A stretch of DNA of 64,000 bases from NCBI RefSeq assembly GCF_008974245.1, contig NZ_BBZI01000009.1, forward strand, positions 434,370 through 498,369. Direction: 5' to 3'. The first letter of the stretch is position 1, and every line of letters starts with the position of its first letter. The notes under the pieces were generated by a model. That model saw only the letters and a list, made by a program, of their open reading frames with translations, searched no databases and was not told where the DNA came from. Origin of the DNA: Streptomyces abyssomicinicus (GTDB lineage: Bacteria > Actinomycetota > Actinomycetes > Streptomycetales > Streptomycetaceae). The position numbers and the translations under genes were made by a program. This document shows, one piece after another, positions 51,591 through 59,980 of this stretch.

Positions 51591-52043
51591 ATGAGCATCT
51601 TGTGGTCACTCCAATTGCGGCGTGAGGCTGCCAGCGTTCCCTTCGCCCGCCGCCTGCTGCTGGGTGCGATGGAGACCGCGGGCGTCGACCCGGACATCTG
51701 CTACGACCTGTCGGTGGCCCTCAGCGAGGCCTGTGCCAACGCCGTGGAGCACGGCGGCCAGGGTGCCGGCGCGGCGGCCGCCTACCAGGTGACCGCCTAC
51801 CTGGACGGCGAGCGCTGCCGGATCGAGGTGTCGGACTCGGGCCCGGGTTTCGCGGGCGGCGCGCTGTACCCGTTCGTCGCCGAGCCCGGCGCGGAGGCGG
51901 AGAGCGGGCGCGGGCTGATGCTGATCCAGAAGCTCGCCGACCACGTGCGCGTCGACAACCTGCCGGGCGCGGGGGGCGCGGTCGTCAGCTTCGACAAGCT
52001 CCTCAAGTGGCGCGAGAACGCCCCGCTGACCGCCGCGGTCTGA
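51591..52043 (+). CDS. RsbW/SpoIIAB-like anti-sigma factor ATPase
   Basis: A 150-residue GHKL ATPase of the anti-sigma factor type. The N box is ALSEACANAVEHGG, the G1 box is VSDSGPGF, and the G2 box is SGRGLMLIQKLAD. Such kinases bind a sigma factor (SigB/F-like) or phosphorylate an anti-anti-sigma protein; no partner is adjacent. The ATG at 51591 is placed seven bases after GGAGG. The frame is open more than 1.3 kb upstream, but only the last 150 codons look coding. Confidence 0.87.
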   Translation: MSILWSLQLRREAASVPFARRLLLGAMETAGVDPDICYDLSVALSEACANAVEHGGQGAGAAAAYQVTAYLDGERCRIEVSDSGPGFAGGALYPFVAEPGAEAESGRGLMLIQKLADHVRVDNLPGAGGAVVSFDKLLKWRENAPLTAAV

Positions 52044-52113
52044 ACGGAGCACGACGAGGGCCCCGGACCGGTGACTCGGTTCCAGCGGTCCGGGGCCCTC
52101 GGACGGGCAGGCG

Positions 52114-53604
52114 TCAGCCGTTGAGGCGCGCCATCCACGCCTCGACGTCCTCGGCGCGGCGCGGGAGGGCGGCGGACAGGTTCCGGTTGCCGTCCTCGGT
52201 GACCAGGATGTCGTCCTCGATCCGCACGCCGATGCCGCGGTACTCCTCCGGCACGGTGAGGTCGTCGGCCTGGAAGTAGAGGCCCGGCTCGACCGTGAGG
52301 CACATGCCCGGCTCCAGGGTGCCCGCGACGTAGGTCTCGGTGCGGGCGACCGCGCAGTCGTGGACGTCCATGCCGAGCATGTGGCCGGTGCCGTGCAGCG
52401 TCCAGCGGCGCTGGAGGCCCAGCTCCAGGACGCGCTCCACCGGGCCCTCGACCAGGCCCCACTCGACCAGCTTCTCCGCGAGCACCCGCTGGGCGGCGTC
52501 GTGGAAGTCGCGGTACTTGGCGCCCGGCTTCACGGCGGCGATGCCGGCCTCCTGGGCCTCGTACACCGCGTCGTAGATCTTCCGCTGGATCTCGCTGAAG
52601 CGGCCGTCGACCGGGAGGGTGCGGGTGACGTCGGCCGTGTAGTAGGTGTGCGTCTCCACACCGGCGTCGAGGAGCAGCAGGTCGCCGGAGCGGACCGGGC
52701 CGTCGTTGCGGACCCAGTGCAGGGTGCAGGCGTGCGGACCGGAGGCGGCGATGGTGCCGTAGCCGACGTCGTTGCCCTCGACGCGGGCGCGCAGGAAGAA
52801 GGTGCCCTCGATGTAGCGCTCGGACGTGGCCTTGGCCTGGTCGAGGACCTTCACCACGTCCTCGAAGCCGCGGACGGTGGAGTCGACGGCCTTCTGCAGC
52901 TCGGCGACCTCGAAGTCGTCCTTGACCAGGCGCATCTCGGAGAGGAAGACCCGCAGCTCCTCGTCGCGCTCGGCGGTGACCTTGTCGGTCAGCGCCGCCT
53001 CGACGCCGGCGTCGTAGCCGCGGACCACGCGGACCGGGCCGGTGGCCTCGCGCAGCCGGTCGGCCAGCTCGCGCACGTCGGAGCAGGGGACGCCGTACAG
53101 CAGCTCGGCCTCGGTGAGGGAGTGGCGGCGGCCGACCCACAGTTCTCCCTGGCCGGAGAGCCAGAACTCGCCGTTCTCCCGGTCGGAGCGCGGCAGCAGG
53201 TAGAGGGTGGCCCGGTGGCCGTCCGCGGTCGGCTCCAGGACCAGGACGCCGTCCTCGGTCTGGTTGCCGCTGAGGTAGGCGTACTCCACCGAGGAGCGGA
53301 AGGCGTACTCGGTGTCGTTGGAGCGCGTCTTGAGGTTGCCGGCGGGCACGACCAGGCGCTCGCCCGGGAAGCGGGCGGAGAGGGCGGCGCGGCGGCGGGC
53401 GGTCTCCCCGGCCTGGGCGATCGGCTCCAGGTCGCGCAGCTCGGTGTCGGCCCAGCCGGACTTCATGTTCTCGGCGAGCTCGTCGGACACGCCCGGGTAC
53501 AGGCCGTTCTTGCGCTGCTTGATCGGCTCTTCGGCTTCGGTGTCCGGGGTCTCCGGCAGCTCTTCGGCCACGTCGTCCTCCTCAGGTACAGATGTATTCA
53601 CCAT
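52114..53604 (-). CDS. pepP: Xaa-Pro aminopeptidase (aminopeptidase P family)
   Basis: A 496-residue M24 metallopeptidase that removes an N-terminal residue followed by proline. The metal site is complete: Asp in LLLLDAGVETHTYYTADVT, His in HGTGHMLGMDVHD, Glu in TVEPGLYF and Glu in RIEDDILVTEDG. The N-terminal aminopeptidase P domain precedes it. ATG 53604 gives an acidic leader of about 30 residues before the conserved part; the longer frame to 54033 is a shadow of the neighbouring phosphatase region. Confidence 0.92.
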   Translation of the reverse strand: MVNTSVPEEDDVAEELPETPDTEAEEPIKQRKNGLYPGVSDELAENMKSGWADTELRDLEPIAQAGETARRRAALSARFPGERLVVPAGNLKTRSNDTEYAFRSSVEYAYLSGNQTEDGVLVLEPTADGHRATLYLLPRSDRENGEFWLSGQGELWVGRRHSLTEAELLYGVPCSDVRELADRLREATGPVRVVRGYDAGVEAALTDKVTAERDEELRVFLSEMRLVKDDFEVAELQKAVDSTVRGFEDVVKVLDQAKATSERYIEGTFFLRARVEGNDVGYGTIAASGPHACTLHWVRNDGPVRSGDLLLLDAGVETHTYYTADVTRTLPVDGRFSEIQRKIYDAVYEAQEAGIAAVKPGAKYRDFHDAAQRVLAEKLVEWGLVEGPVERVLELGLQRRWTLHGTGHMLGMDVHDCAVARTETYVAGTLEPGMCLTVEPGLYFQADDLTVPEEYRGIGVRIEDDILVTEDGNRNLSAALPRRAEDVEAWMARLNG

Positions 53605-53854
53605 CGTACGTTTCGAGGGAAACGCGCCCCCAGGGGCGGACGGTCCGGAGCGGGTGACGCGGAGCACGTGCCGGAGCGGGGGGCCTTCGGCGGCGGGTGC
53701 GGCCCGGTGACCGCGCCGCCGTCCGTCGCTGCCGGCCGTCCGTCGTTGACCGGCAGTCCGGCAGTCCGGCAGTCCGTCGTTGTCGCCGGTCCGTCGCTGC
53801 CGCGCGGCCTCCCTGCCGCCCGCCCTTCTTCGCCCCGGTGCGGCGGACGGCCGC
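53605..53854. other. 250-bp gap between aminopeptidase P and phosphatase genes
   Basis: No gene was found. The sequence 53740-53810 is built of short repeats (CCGGCAGTCCGGCAGTCC and CCGTCGTTG-like units). The promoter of pepP should lie at the left end. Confidence 0.5.
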
Positions 53855-55240
53855 TCAGTCGAAGCGGGCCGCCAGCAGCACCACGTCGTCGGGGCTGTCC
53901 GCCGTGTCCCGCCCGCCCGGCAGCACCGCGTCCAGCACGTGGTCGACGAGCGCCTCGGGATCGTCGCGCAGCCGCCGCGGGACGCCCGCGGCGGCGCGGT
54001 GGAGCCGCGCGTAGCCCCGGTCGACCGGGTCACCGGTACGGCGCAGCAGCCCGTCGGTCCACAGCAGCACCGTCTCCCCGGGCTCCAGGCGGACCTCGGC
54101 GCCGGGCGCCTCCCAGCAGCCGAGCACGCCCAGCGGCGCGGAGAGTCCGGTCTCGACGAACTCGGCGCGCCGGTCGCCGACCACCAGCGGAGGGTTGTGC
54201 CCCGCTCCGGCCAGCGTGATCCGCCGCCCGGCGGGGCGGCAGTGGGCGAACAGGGCGGTCGCCGCGCGGCCGGGCTCGGTGAGGCGCAGCATCAGCTCCA
54301 GGTCGGAGAGGACGGCGACCGGGTCCTCGCCCTCCATCACCGCGTAGGCGCGCAGCGCGGCCCGCAGCCGCCCCATCGCGGCCACGGCGGCCGGTCCCGA
54401 CCCGCCCGCCGAGCCGACCGACAGCCCCAGCGCGGCGTCTGGAAGCGGCAGCGCGTCGTACCAGTCGCCGCCCCCGAGCGGGCCGGTGCGGTGACGTACG
54501 GCGAGGCGGACGCCGGGCACCCGGGGCAGGCGGCAGGGCAGCAGGCCCTCGGTGAGGGAGGCCAGGCGGGCGCGGGCCCGCTCCACCTCCAGCAGCCGGG
54601 CCAGGTGGTCGGCGGCGAGGCCCAGGTAGCGCGCGACCGTCCGGCGGGCGGCCCGGTCGGGCGCGGCGGGGGTGTCGTACAACCAGACCACCGCGCCCAG
54701 CCGGGGGCCGCTGAGCGGGTCCAGGGCGTGGGCGTAGGCGGCGGCGTAGCCCAGCCGTTCCGCCACCTCGCGGTGGCGCGGGGCGAGGCCGGGTTCGGCG
54801 GCCAGGTCCGGGCGGACGACCTCGGTGAGCGAGAGGTCCGCGGCCAGCGGGTCCTGCGGGCGGTCGGCGGGCGGCACGGTGTCGAGCTGGCCGAGTTCCT
54901 CGTGCGTCAGGCCCAGCCCGAGGGGGGTGTGCGGGCCGACGGAGCACCACCGGTCCTCGGCCCCGGCCGGGTGGAGGACGGCCATGCCGCGCCGGGCGCC
55001 CAGCAGACGGGCGCCGGCGCCCAGGAGCTCGCGCAGCGCTTCGGGGACGGTTCCGGCGCGGATCAGGCGTTCGGTGACCTCGTGCAGCGGGGCGAGGCCG
55101 GCCGCGGGCGCGGTGACGGTGCGGGAGACCGGTGAGGGTGGCGGTGCCTCCGCCGCGGGCGGCACTGTGGGGGGCGCGGGACAGGTCGGGGGCACGGGTG
55201 AATCGATTCCGGCCACTTTCGGCAGATGAGGGGCGCTCAT
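53855..55240 (-). CDS. SpoIIE-type PP2C phosphatase with GAF-like domain, probably degenerate
   Basis: A 461-residue protein with a GAF-like domain (about residues 50-240, RLLGARRGMAVLHPAGAE) and a C-terminal SpoIIE/PP2C phosphatase domain. The family motif usually reading GDVxGHG, which holds a metal-binding Asp, is here GSAGGSG. Other parts (GGGDWYDALPLPD, GAGHNPPLVV, LLWTDGLLRR) are intact. Loss of the Asp suggests reduced or absent phosphatase activity, or a structural role in an anti-sigma switch. The start is uncertain: ATG 55240 or 55294. Confidence 0.82.
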   Translation of the reverse strand: MSAPHLPKVAGIDSPVPPTCPAPPTVPPAAEAPPPSPVSRTVTAPAAGLAPLHEVTERLIRAGTVPEALRELLGAGARLLGARRGMAVLHPAGAEDRWCSVGPHTPLGLGLTHEELGQLDTVPPADRPQDPLAADLSLTEVVRPDLAAEPGLAPRHREVAERLGYAAAYAHALDPLSGPRLGAVVWLYDTPAAPDRAARRTVARYLGLAADHLARLLEVERARARLASLTEGLLPCRLPRVPGVRLAVRHRTGPLGGGDWYDALPLPDAALGLSVGSAGGSGPAAVAAMGRLRAALRAYAVMEGEDPVAVLSDLELMLRLTEPGRAATALFAHCRPAGRRITLAGAGHNPPLVVGDRRAEFVETGLSAPLGVLGCWEAPGAEVRLEPGETVLLWTDGLLRRTGDPVDRGYARLHRAAAGVPRRLRDDPEALVDHVLDAVLPGGRDTADSPDDVVLLAARFD

Positions 55241-56053
55241 GGCGTCCGGCTCTCGGGTCGGTGCGTAGCGTGCAAAAGCATCGCAAACCCCCATGTGGTT
55301 CCGCGCAGCCGACGGTCCCCCCACAAGTAACGGACTCATGACGAGATGTCCAGTATTGTCCCGCTCGGAGTGCCGGTGTCCTGCCGTAGCCCTCATGGTG
55401 CCCGTGGTGCGCCTGCTACGGGCGTGACGGGAGGGGTCATGAGGAACTCTGTCCGGAAAACGCCGTGGCCCTCCAGGGGTGCGGTCGTATAGGGATGCGC
55501 CCCGCGGCGCGTCACCTCGGAGTTGTGGGGTACCTACTGGTGAGAGAGCCGGAGGCGCGGAGCGGGCGGCGTGGAACCCGGTGACCCGTTCTTCGCGTGG
55601 TCATGGTTGACGGTCGAACCGGTGTCCGAAAGTGGCGTTGCCGTGGCATTCGCCGCGGCGGAGCAACACCCGTACGTGCGCGACCGACAGGCGCGTAACC
55701 GAAGCGACGAGGAACGGCGAAACCGACATTCGCCACCCCGCGCCATGCCCATGCTTGTGATGGGCGCACCACGGCCGCGGAGCAGCAACTGCTCGGCGTG
55801 CGCTCCCTGCCCATGCCAGGGCCGGTGAGGTGCCGCAGGCACGCACGGGAACGAACGCGCGGTAGGTACGCGAGCACGGCAGTTACGTGTGCACAGGCAG
55901 TTACGCATGCACGGCAGCTACGTATGCACGGCAGTCACGTGCGCACGGCAGTTGCGTAAGCACGGCGGTTACGTAAGCACAGTGCAGTGATCGACACATG
56001 GTGTGATGCAGTCCTCGGTGTTGCCAGCGTGCAACGGAAAGGAACGAGCGCCC
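55241..56053. other. 813-bp divergent intergenic region with repeat array
   Basis: This lies between the divergent phosphatase and prim-pol-like genes. Open frames exist, but none has both a ribosome binding site and streptomycete-like composition. The right quarter carries the 17-bp repeats (55874-55982). The middle contains a G+C-poorer stretch at 55570-55760. Confidence 0.6.
55874..55982. repeat. 17-bp iteron-like direct repeats
   Basis: Six head-to-tail units start at 55874, 55891 (18 bp), 55909, 55926, 55943 and 55960, with a 6-bp partial unit to 55982. The consensus is GCACGGCAGTTACGTAT, with a TTACGTAA-like core in each. The array ends 72 bp before the prim-pol-like gene. Confidence 0.88.
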
Positions 56054-56806
56054 ATGCGCGAGATCCTCGGAAAGCGACGCAGGCTTCTGTCGCTCCTGTC
56101 CGGCCTGCTCCCCGGGAGCGGCCCGGCCGCGGCGGGACGCCGGCCGGGTGGCGGTGGGGGGAACGGCGCCGGACGGCCCGCCGCCACGGGCGGGAAGGCC
56201 GCGACGGCCGAAGCGGCCGCCGGCCTCGCCCGCTGGGGCTGGCCGGTTGTCCCCGGTGCGGTTCCCGGCCCGCGGGGCCGCGGCGGATGCTCCTGCCCCG
56301 ACCCGGACTGCCCGTTCCCGGGCGCGCACCCCTTCGAGCCCGGGCTGCTGGCGGCCACTCACGACGCGCGCATGGTGGGCTGGTGGTGGGGTGAGCGGCC
56401 GAACGCCCCGGTGCTGCTGGCCACGGGGCAGGGCGCGGCGCCCTGCGCGGTGAGTCTTCCCGCGGTGGCGGCGGCCCGTGCGGTGGCGGAGCTGGACCGC
56501 GAGGGGGTGCGGCTCGGTCCCGTCGTCGCCTCGCCCACCCGGTGGGCGCTGCTGGTGCGGCCGTACTCGCTGGAGCGGCTGGGTGAACTCCTCTACGCCC
56601 AGGACATGGTGCCCGGCTCGCTCCGTTTCCACGGGCACGGCGGCTACCTGGCGCTGCCGCCGTCGGTGACCGGTCAGGGCCGGGTGCGCTGGGTGCGTGA
56701 ACCGGAGCCGGGCGATGCCGCGCCGTGGCTGCCGGACGTGGAGCGGGTGGTGGGGGCCGCGGTCACCGCGCTCACCCGGCCGGGTGTCGGCGCGCCCGAC
56801 GCGTAG
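56054..56806 (+). CDS. degenerate bifunctional DNA primase/polymerase-like protein
   Basis: A 250-residue protein resembling the N-terminal primase/polymerase domain of streptomycete bifunctional proteins: GLARWGWPVVPGA at the start, then CSCPDPDCPFPGAHPFEPG (a possible Cys-His zinc site) and GHGGYLALPPSVTG at the end. In active enzymes the strand after the ATG-like loop carries Asp-x-Asp; here that part reads LLATGQGAAPCAVSLPAV and has no acidic pair. It may have lost polymerase function and kept DNA or nucleotide binding. The ATG has GGAAAGGA about 10 bases upstream. Confidence 0.75.
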   Translation: MREILGKRRRLLSLLSGLLPGSGPAAAGRRPGGGGGNGAGRPAATGGKAATAEAAAGLARWGWPVVPGAVPGPRGRGGCSCPDPDCPFPGAHPFEPGLLAATHDARMVGWWWGERPNAPVLLATGQGAAPCAVSLPAVAAARAVAELDREGVRLGPVVASPTRWALLVRPYSLERLGELLYAQDMVPGSLRFHGHGGYLALPPSVTGQGRVRWVREPEPGDAAPWLPDVERVVGAAVTALTRPGVGAPDA

Positions 56807-56875
56807 GCGCCCGGGGTCCGCCCTCGCGGGGCGCCGCCCCGGCGGTGCTCCTGGAGCGGGCCTCACATGCGAAGA

Positions 56876-56913
56876 CCCGGTTGCTGGCGACGGGGGATGC
56901 ACCAGCAACCGGG
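56876..56913 (+). terminator. terminator after the prim-pol-like gene
   Basis: A perfect 12-bp inverted repeat (56876-56887 with 56902-56913) has a 14-nt loop. It starts 70 bp past the stop. Confidence 0.75.
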
Positions 56914-56985
56914 CTACTCGAACGTTAACAAGAGATCGCCCGTTGGCAAATTCGGTCGCGGTGCTTTCGGCCGCCCCGGAAATGC

Positions 56986-57013
56986 CGCGGGACGCCCGGC
57001 CGGGCGTCCCGCG
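56986..57013 (-). terminator. palindromic terminator of the SEC-C gene
   Basis: A perfect 28-bp palindrome (56986-57013, arms CGCGGGACGCCCGG and its complement) lies 17 bp past the minus-strand SEC-C gene stop. Confidence 0.72.
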
Positions 57014-57029
57014 ACGGCGCGGTACCGCG

Positions 57030-58013
57030 CTAGCTCAGCGTCACCTGACGGTTGGTCAGTCCACCGCGGGCCCGGCGCTCGTCGGCACTCAGCGGCGAGT
57101 CGTCGGCGAGCGCCTCGGCCAGCCGCTCGGCGAACTCGGCGGCGGGCTTCTCGACGTCCTCCGCGGTGACCCCGGTCGGCAGGTCCCACACCGGTACGAC
57201 CAGCCCGTGGGCGCGGAAGGAGCCGACCAGGCGGGTTCCCTCGCCGATGTCGGTGCGACGGGCCGCGTGCAGCCGGGCCAGGGCGTCCAGCAGGTGCTCC
57301 TCCTCGTGCGGCATGACCCAGCGCAGGTGGTTCTTGTCCGGGGTCTCGCACCAGTAGGCCGCGTCCACGCCGGTCAGCTTGACCGTCGGCACGGCGGCCT
57401 CGTTGGCCCGCTCCAGGGATGCCTTGACCTCGGTCGTGGCGGCGGAGGCGTCCGGCACCCAGAACTCGAAGCCGGTGTGCACCACCGGCTCGAACGGGGC
57501 GTCCAGGTCGAGCAGGTCCTGGAGGCGCGGACCGCCGGCCAGGGCGCGACGGCCGGTGACCGGGTTGCCCGGCGCGGTCTCCAGGGCCTGACCGAGGACA
57601 TCGGCCAGGTCGCGGCTGAGGTCGCCGGAGGAGGTGTCGTTCTGCAGGCCGATCAGGACCGAGCCGTCGTCGCGGCGCAGCGCGGGCCAGGCCATCGGCA
57701 GGACGGTGGCCAGCGTGACGGACGGGACGCCCTCCGGCAGGCCGCCCTTGAGGGTCAGTTCGACGGTGGCGGCGGGCACCAGTTCGCGCAGCGCCACCCA
57801 GTCGCACTCGCCGGGCAGTCCCTCGAACGGACGCTGCACCAGCTCGGTCACCGCCTGGGCCGCGGCCCGGCCGTGGCAGGCCTTGTAGCGGCGGCCGCTG
57901 CCGCACGGGCAGGGTTCACGGGCGCCGACGACCGGGACGTTCCCGTCGTCGACCTGGGATCCGGCCGCGCGCTGCGGGCGCGCGCCCTTCGTCTGGGGAC
58001 GCTTCTTGGCCAT
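57030..58013 (-). CDS. SEC-C motif protein (DUF5926-like)
   Basis: A 327-residue protein starting MAKKRPQTKGARP, with a SEC-C zinc motif (REPCPCGSGRRYKACHG, residues about 32-48: C-x-C-x8-C-H) and a large C-terminal domain ending RGGLTNRQVTLS. The SEC-C motif at the end of SecA binds zinc and contacts SecB or ribosomes; here it is N-terminal and attached to a domain of unknown function. The layout matches the DUF5926 group of actinobacteria. Confidence 0.83.
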   Translation of the reverse strand: MAKKRPQTKGARPQRAAGSQVDDGNVPVVGAREPCPCGSGRRYKACHGRAAAQAVTELVQRPFEGLPGECDWVALRELVPAATVELTLKGGLPEGVPSVTLATVLPMAWPALRRDDGSVLIGLQNDTSSGDLSRDLADVLGQALETAPGNPVTGRRALAGGPRLQDLLDLDAPFEPVVHTGFEFWVPDASAATTEVKASLERANEAAVPTVKLTGVDAAYWCETPDKNHLRWVMPHEEEHLLDALARLHAARRTDIGEGTRLVGSFRAHGLVVPVWDLPTGVTAEDVEKPAAEFAERLAEALADDSPLSADERRARGGLTNRQVTLS

Positions 58014-58186
58014 GGGGTGTCTCCCGGGTGCGGCTGGTCTGCTCGTGCTTCGGCCGCGAGCCTAACCGTTCTCCGTCCCGCCACGGCCGCCGACGGGGCG
58101 TCATGGCCCGTACGCGGCACGCCTGCACCCCCGCATGCCATATGCCACTGGTCGACGCGCGTAGCAGATGGCCGTGGCACAGTGCC

Positions 58187-58747
58187 TCAGGGAAGCTCGT
58201 CGAAGGGGTCCGGGAAGGCCAGGTCGAGGTCGGCGAGCCCGGCGACCGCCGGAAGGCGCGGCGCGGCGACCCGGGCGGCGAAGTCCTCCCGGTGACGGCC
58301 CGCGTCGGGATCGTGGACGTCCCGGTGGACCACCACCCAGACCGTGACCTCGCCGGCCATCCCGTCCCGCACACCCCAGTCGTCGGCCAGCGAGGTGATG
58401 ATGTTCAGCCCCCGGCCGCCGTGGGCCGTGACCGACGGTGTGGCCGGACGGGGGCGGGTCGGGCCGCCGCCGTCGGTCACCTCCAGCGTCAGTCCGCCGC
58501 TCGTGTCGATCCGCCAGGAGACCCGCACCTGGCCGTCCGCGGGACCGCTCAGCGGCCGCCCGTGCTTGCAGGCGTTGCTCAACAACTCCGACAGGATCAG
58601 CACCGCGTCGTCGATGACCGGTTCGGGTACTCCGCCCCGGCGCAACTGGTCCCGCATCCGGTGTCTGGCCCTGCCCACGCCGGCCGGACCGTGCGGAACG
58701 GCCATGCTCGACGACGTGGGCACCTCCTGTGCCACCATCAACGCCAC
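58187..58747 (-). CDS. RsbW-like ATP-binding (anti-sigma) protein
   Basis: A 186-residue GHKL ATPase. The N box is LILSELLSNACKHG, the G1 box is VTDGGG and the G2 box is GGRGLNIITSLADDWGV. This is the common streptomycete form of small ATP-binding regulators. The GTG at 58747 is chosen because AAGGAGG lies seven bases upstream. It is a second RsbW-like protein in this window; the one at 51591 has a different G2 box (SGRGLML). Confidence 0.85.
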   Translation of the reverse strand: MALMVAQEVPTSSSMAVPHGPAGVGRARHRMRDQLRRGGVPEPVIDDAVLILSELLSNACKHGRPLSGPADGQVRVSWRIDTSGGLTLEVTDGGGPTRPRPATPSVTAHGGRGLNIITSLADDWGVRDGMAGEVTVWVVVHRDVHDPDAGRHREDFAARVAAPRLPAVAGLADLDLAFPDPFDELP

Positions 58748-58929
58748 CCCCGAGACCTCCTTCTCCCCACGCCAGGGTGTGGATGCCCCCTTGATCTGCG
58801 GCGGAAACCGCCCGGTACGTCCAGGGCGACGCATTCATCCCGACCGGCGACATGACGGGTGCGCCGGTGCACTCCCCGGAAGGCCTCCGCCACGGGTTCC
58901 CGGAGGCCGTTCCCGGGCCTGGGAACGGG

Positions 58930-59757
58930 TCAGCGGCCGAGCTGTCGCAGCACGGCGTGCGGCCGGTTCGTGATCACCGCGTCCACCCCGAGATCGGCAC
59001 AGAGTGCCACGTCGGAGGGGTCGTCGACGGTCCAGACGTGCACCCGGTGACCGGATCGCCGCAGCCGCTCGACGTAGGACGGATGGGAGCGGACGATCCG
59101 GATGGACGGCCCCGCGATCCCCACCCCGGCGGGCAGCCGGCCGTCGCGCAGTCGCGGCGAGACGAACTGCATCAGGTAGACGGTCGGCAGGGTGGGAGAG
59201 GCGGCCTGCACCCGGTGCAGCGACCGGGCGGAGAAGCTCATGATCCGCACCGGCGACTCCTCCGGGGAGGCCGGGGCGTCCAGACCGAACCGCTTGAGCA
59301 GCCGCAGCAGCCGCTCCTCGACCTGCCCGGCCCAGCGGGTCGGGTGCTTCGTCTCGACCGCCAGCTCCACGCGCCGCCCGGCATCGCTCACCAGCTCCAG
59401 CAGGCGCTCCAGGGTGAGGACCGAGGTGGCCTCCCGGTCCTCCGGCCGGTGCTCCCACTCGGGGGCCTCCGGGTGGCCGTGCCACTGTTCGGGGTTCTTC
59501 CAGGAGCCGAAGTCCAGGGCGGCCAGATCGGCCAGTTCCAGCGCGGAGACCGCGCCGCGGCCGTTGGAGGTGCGGTTGATCCGGCGGTCGTGCACGCAGA
59601 CCAGGTGACCGTCGGCGGTGAGACGCACATCGCACTCGAGCGCGTCGGCGCCGTCCTCGATGGCCTTACGGTAGGCCGCCAGGGTGTGTTCGGGTGCCGC
59701 CTCGGACGCGCCGCGGTGGGCGACGACCTGGATGCGCTGCTGCGATGCGTTCGTCAC
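58930..59757 (-). CDS. glycerophosphodiester phosphodiesterase
   Basis: A 275-residue GDPD-family enzyme that hydrolyses glycerophosphodiesters to glycerol-3-phosphate and an alcohol. The catalytic pieces are VVAHRGASEAAPEHTLAAY (first His-Arg and Glu), then ALECDVRLTADGHLVCVHD with Glu-Asp and the second His. No signal peptide is seen, so it is likely cytoplasmic. It stands alone between the anti-sigma protein gene and the divergent protease gene. Confidence 0.92.
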   Translation of the reverse strand: MTNASQQRIQVVAHRGASEAAPEHTLAAYRKAIEDGADALECDVRLTADGHLVCVHDRRINRTSNGRGAVSALELADLAALDFGSWKNPEQWHGHPEAPEWEHRPEDREATSVLTLERLLELVSDAGRRVELAVETKHPTRWAGQVEERLLRLLKRFGLDAPASPEESPVRIMSFSARSLHRVQAASPTLPTVYLMQFVSPRLRDGRLPAGVGIAGPSIRIVRSHPSYVERLRRSGHRVHVWTVDDPSDVALCADLGVDAVITNRPHAVLRQLGR

Positions 59758-59980
59758 GGCGCCATGGTGACACCCCCGGCGGGCGGGCGGGAGCCGCTCG
59801 GAGGAGCGCGATCAGGCATACATATGGAATGCTCATCCCATTTGTGACGAATGTCCGTGGTAAAGAATGCCGGGCCCAGGCCGAGCACGGCTTATCGTGC
59901 TCTGACGCCCTGTGGGAAAAGCTGACGGATGGATGCCACGCATCCCACCCGAACACCAGCCTGGATCGAGGAGAAGAGCT

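Noticed and set aside
53610..53623. Further parS site (GTTTCGAGGGAAAC)
   Set aside because: Three mismatches in the central positions; ParB binding is unlikely.
55571..55828. Possible 85-aa gene upstream of the prim-pol-like gene
   Set aside because: No ribosome binding site, a GTG start in G+C-rich sequence and no family resemblance.
55874..55982. CRISPR array
   Set aside because: 17-bp units adjoin directly with no spacers between them.
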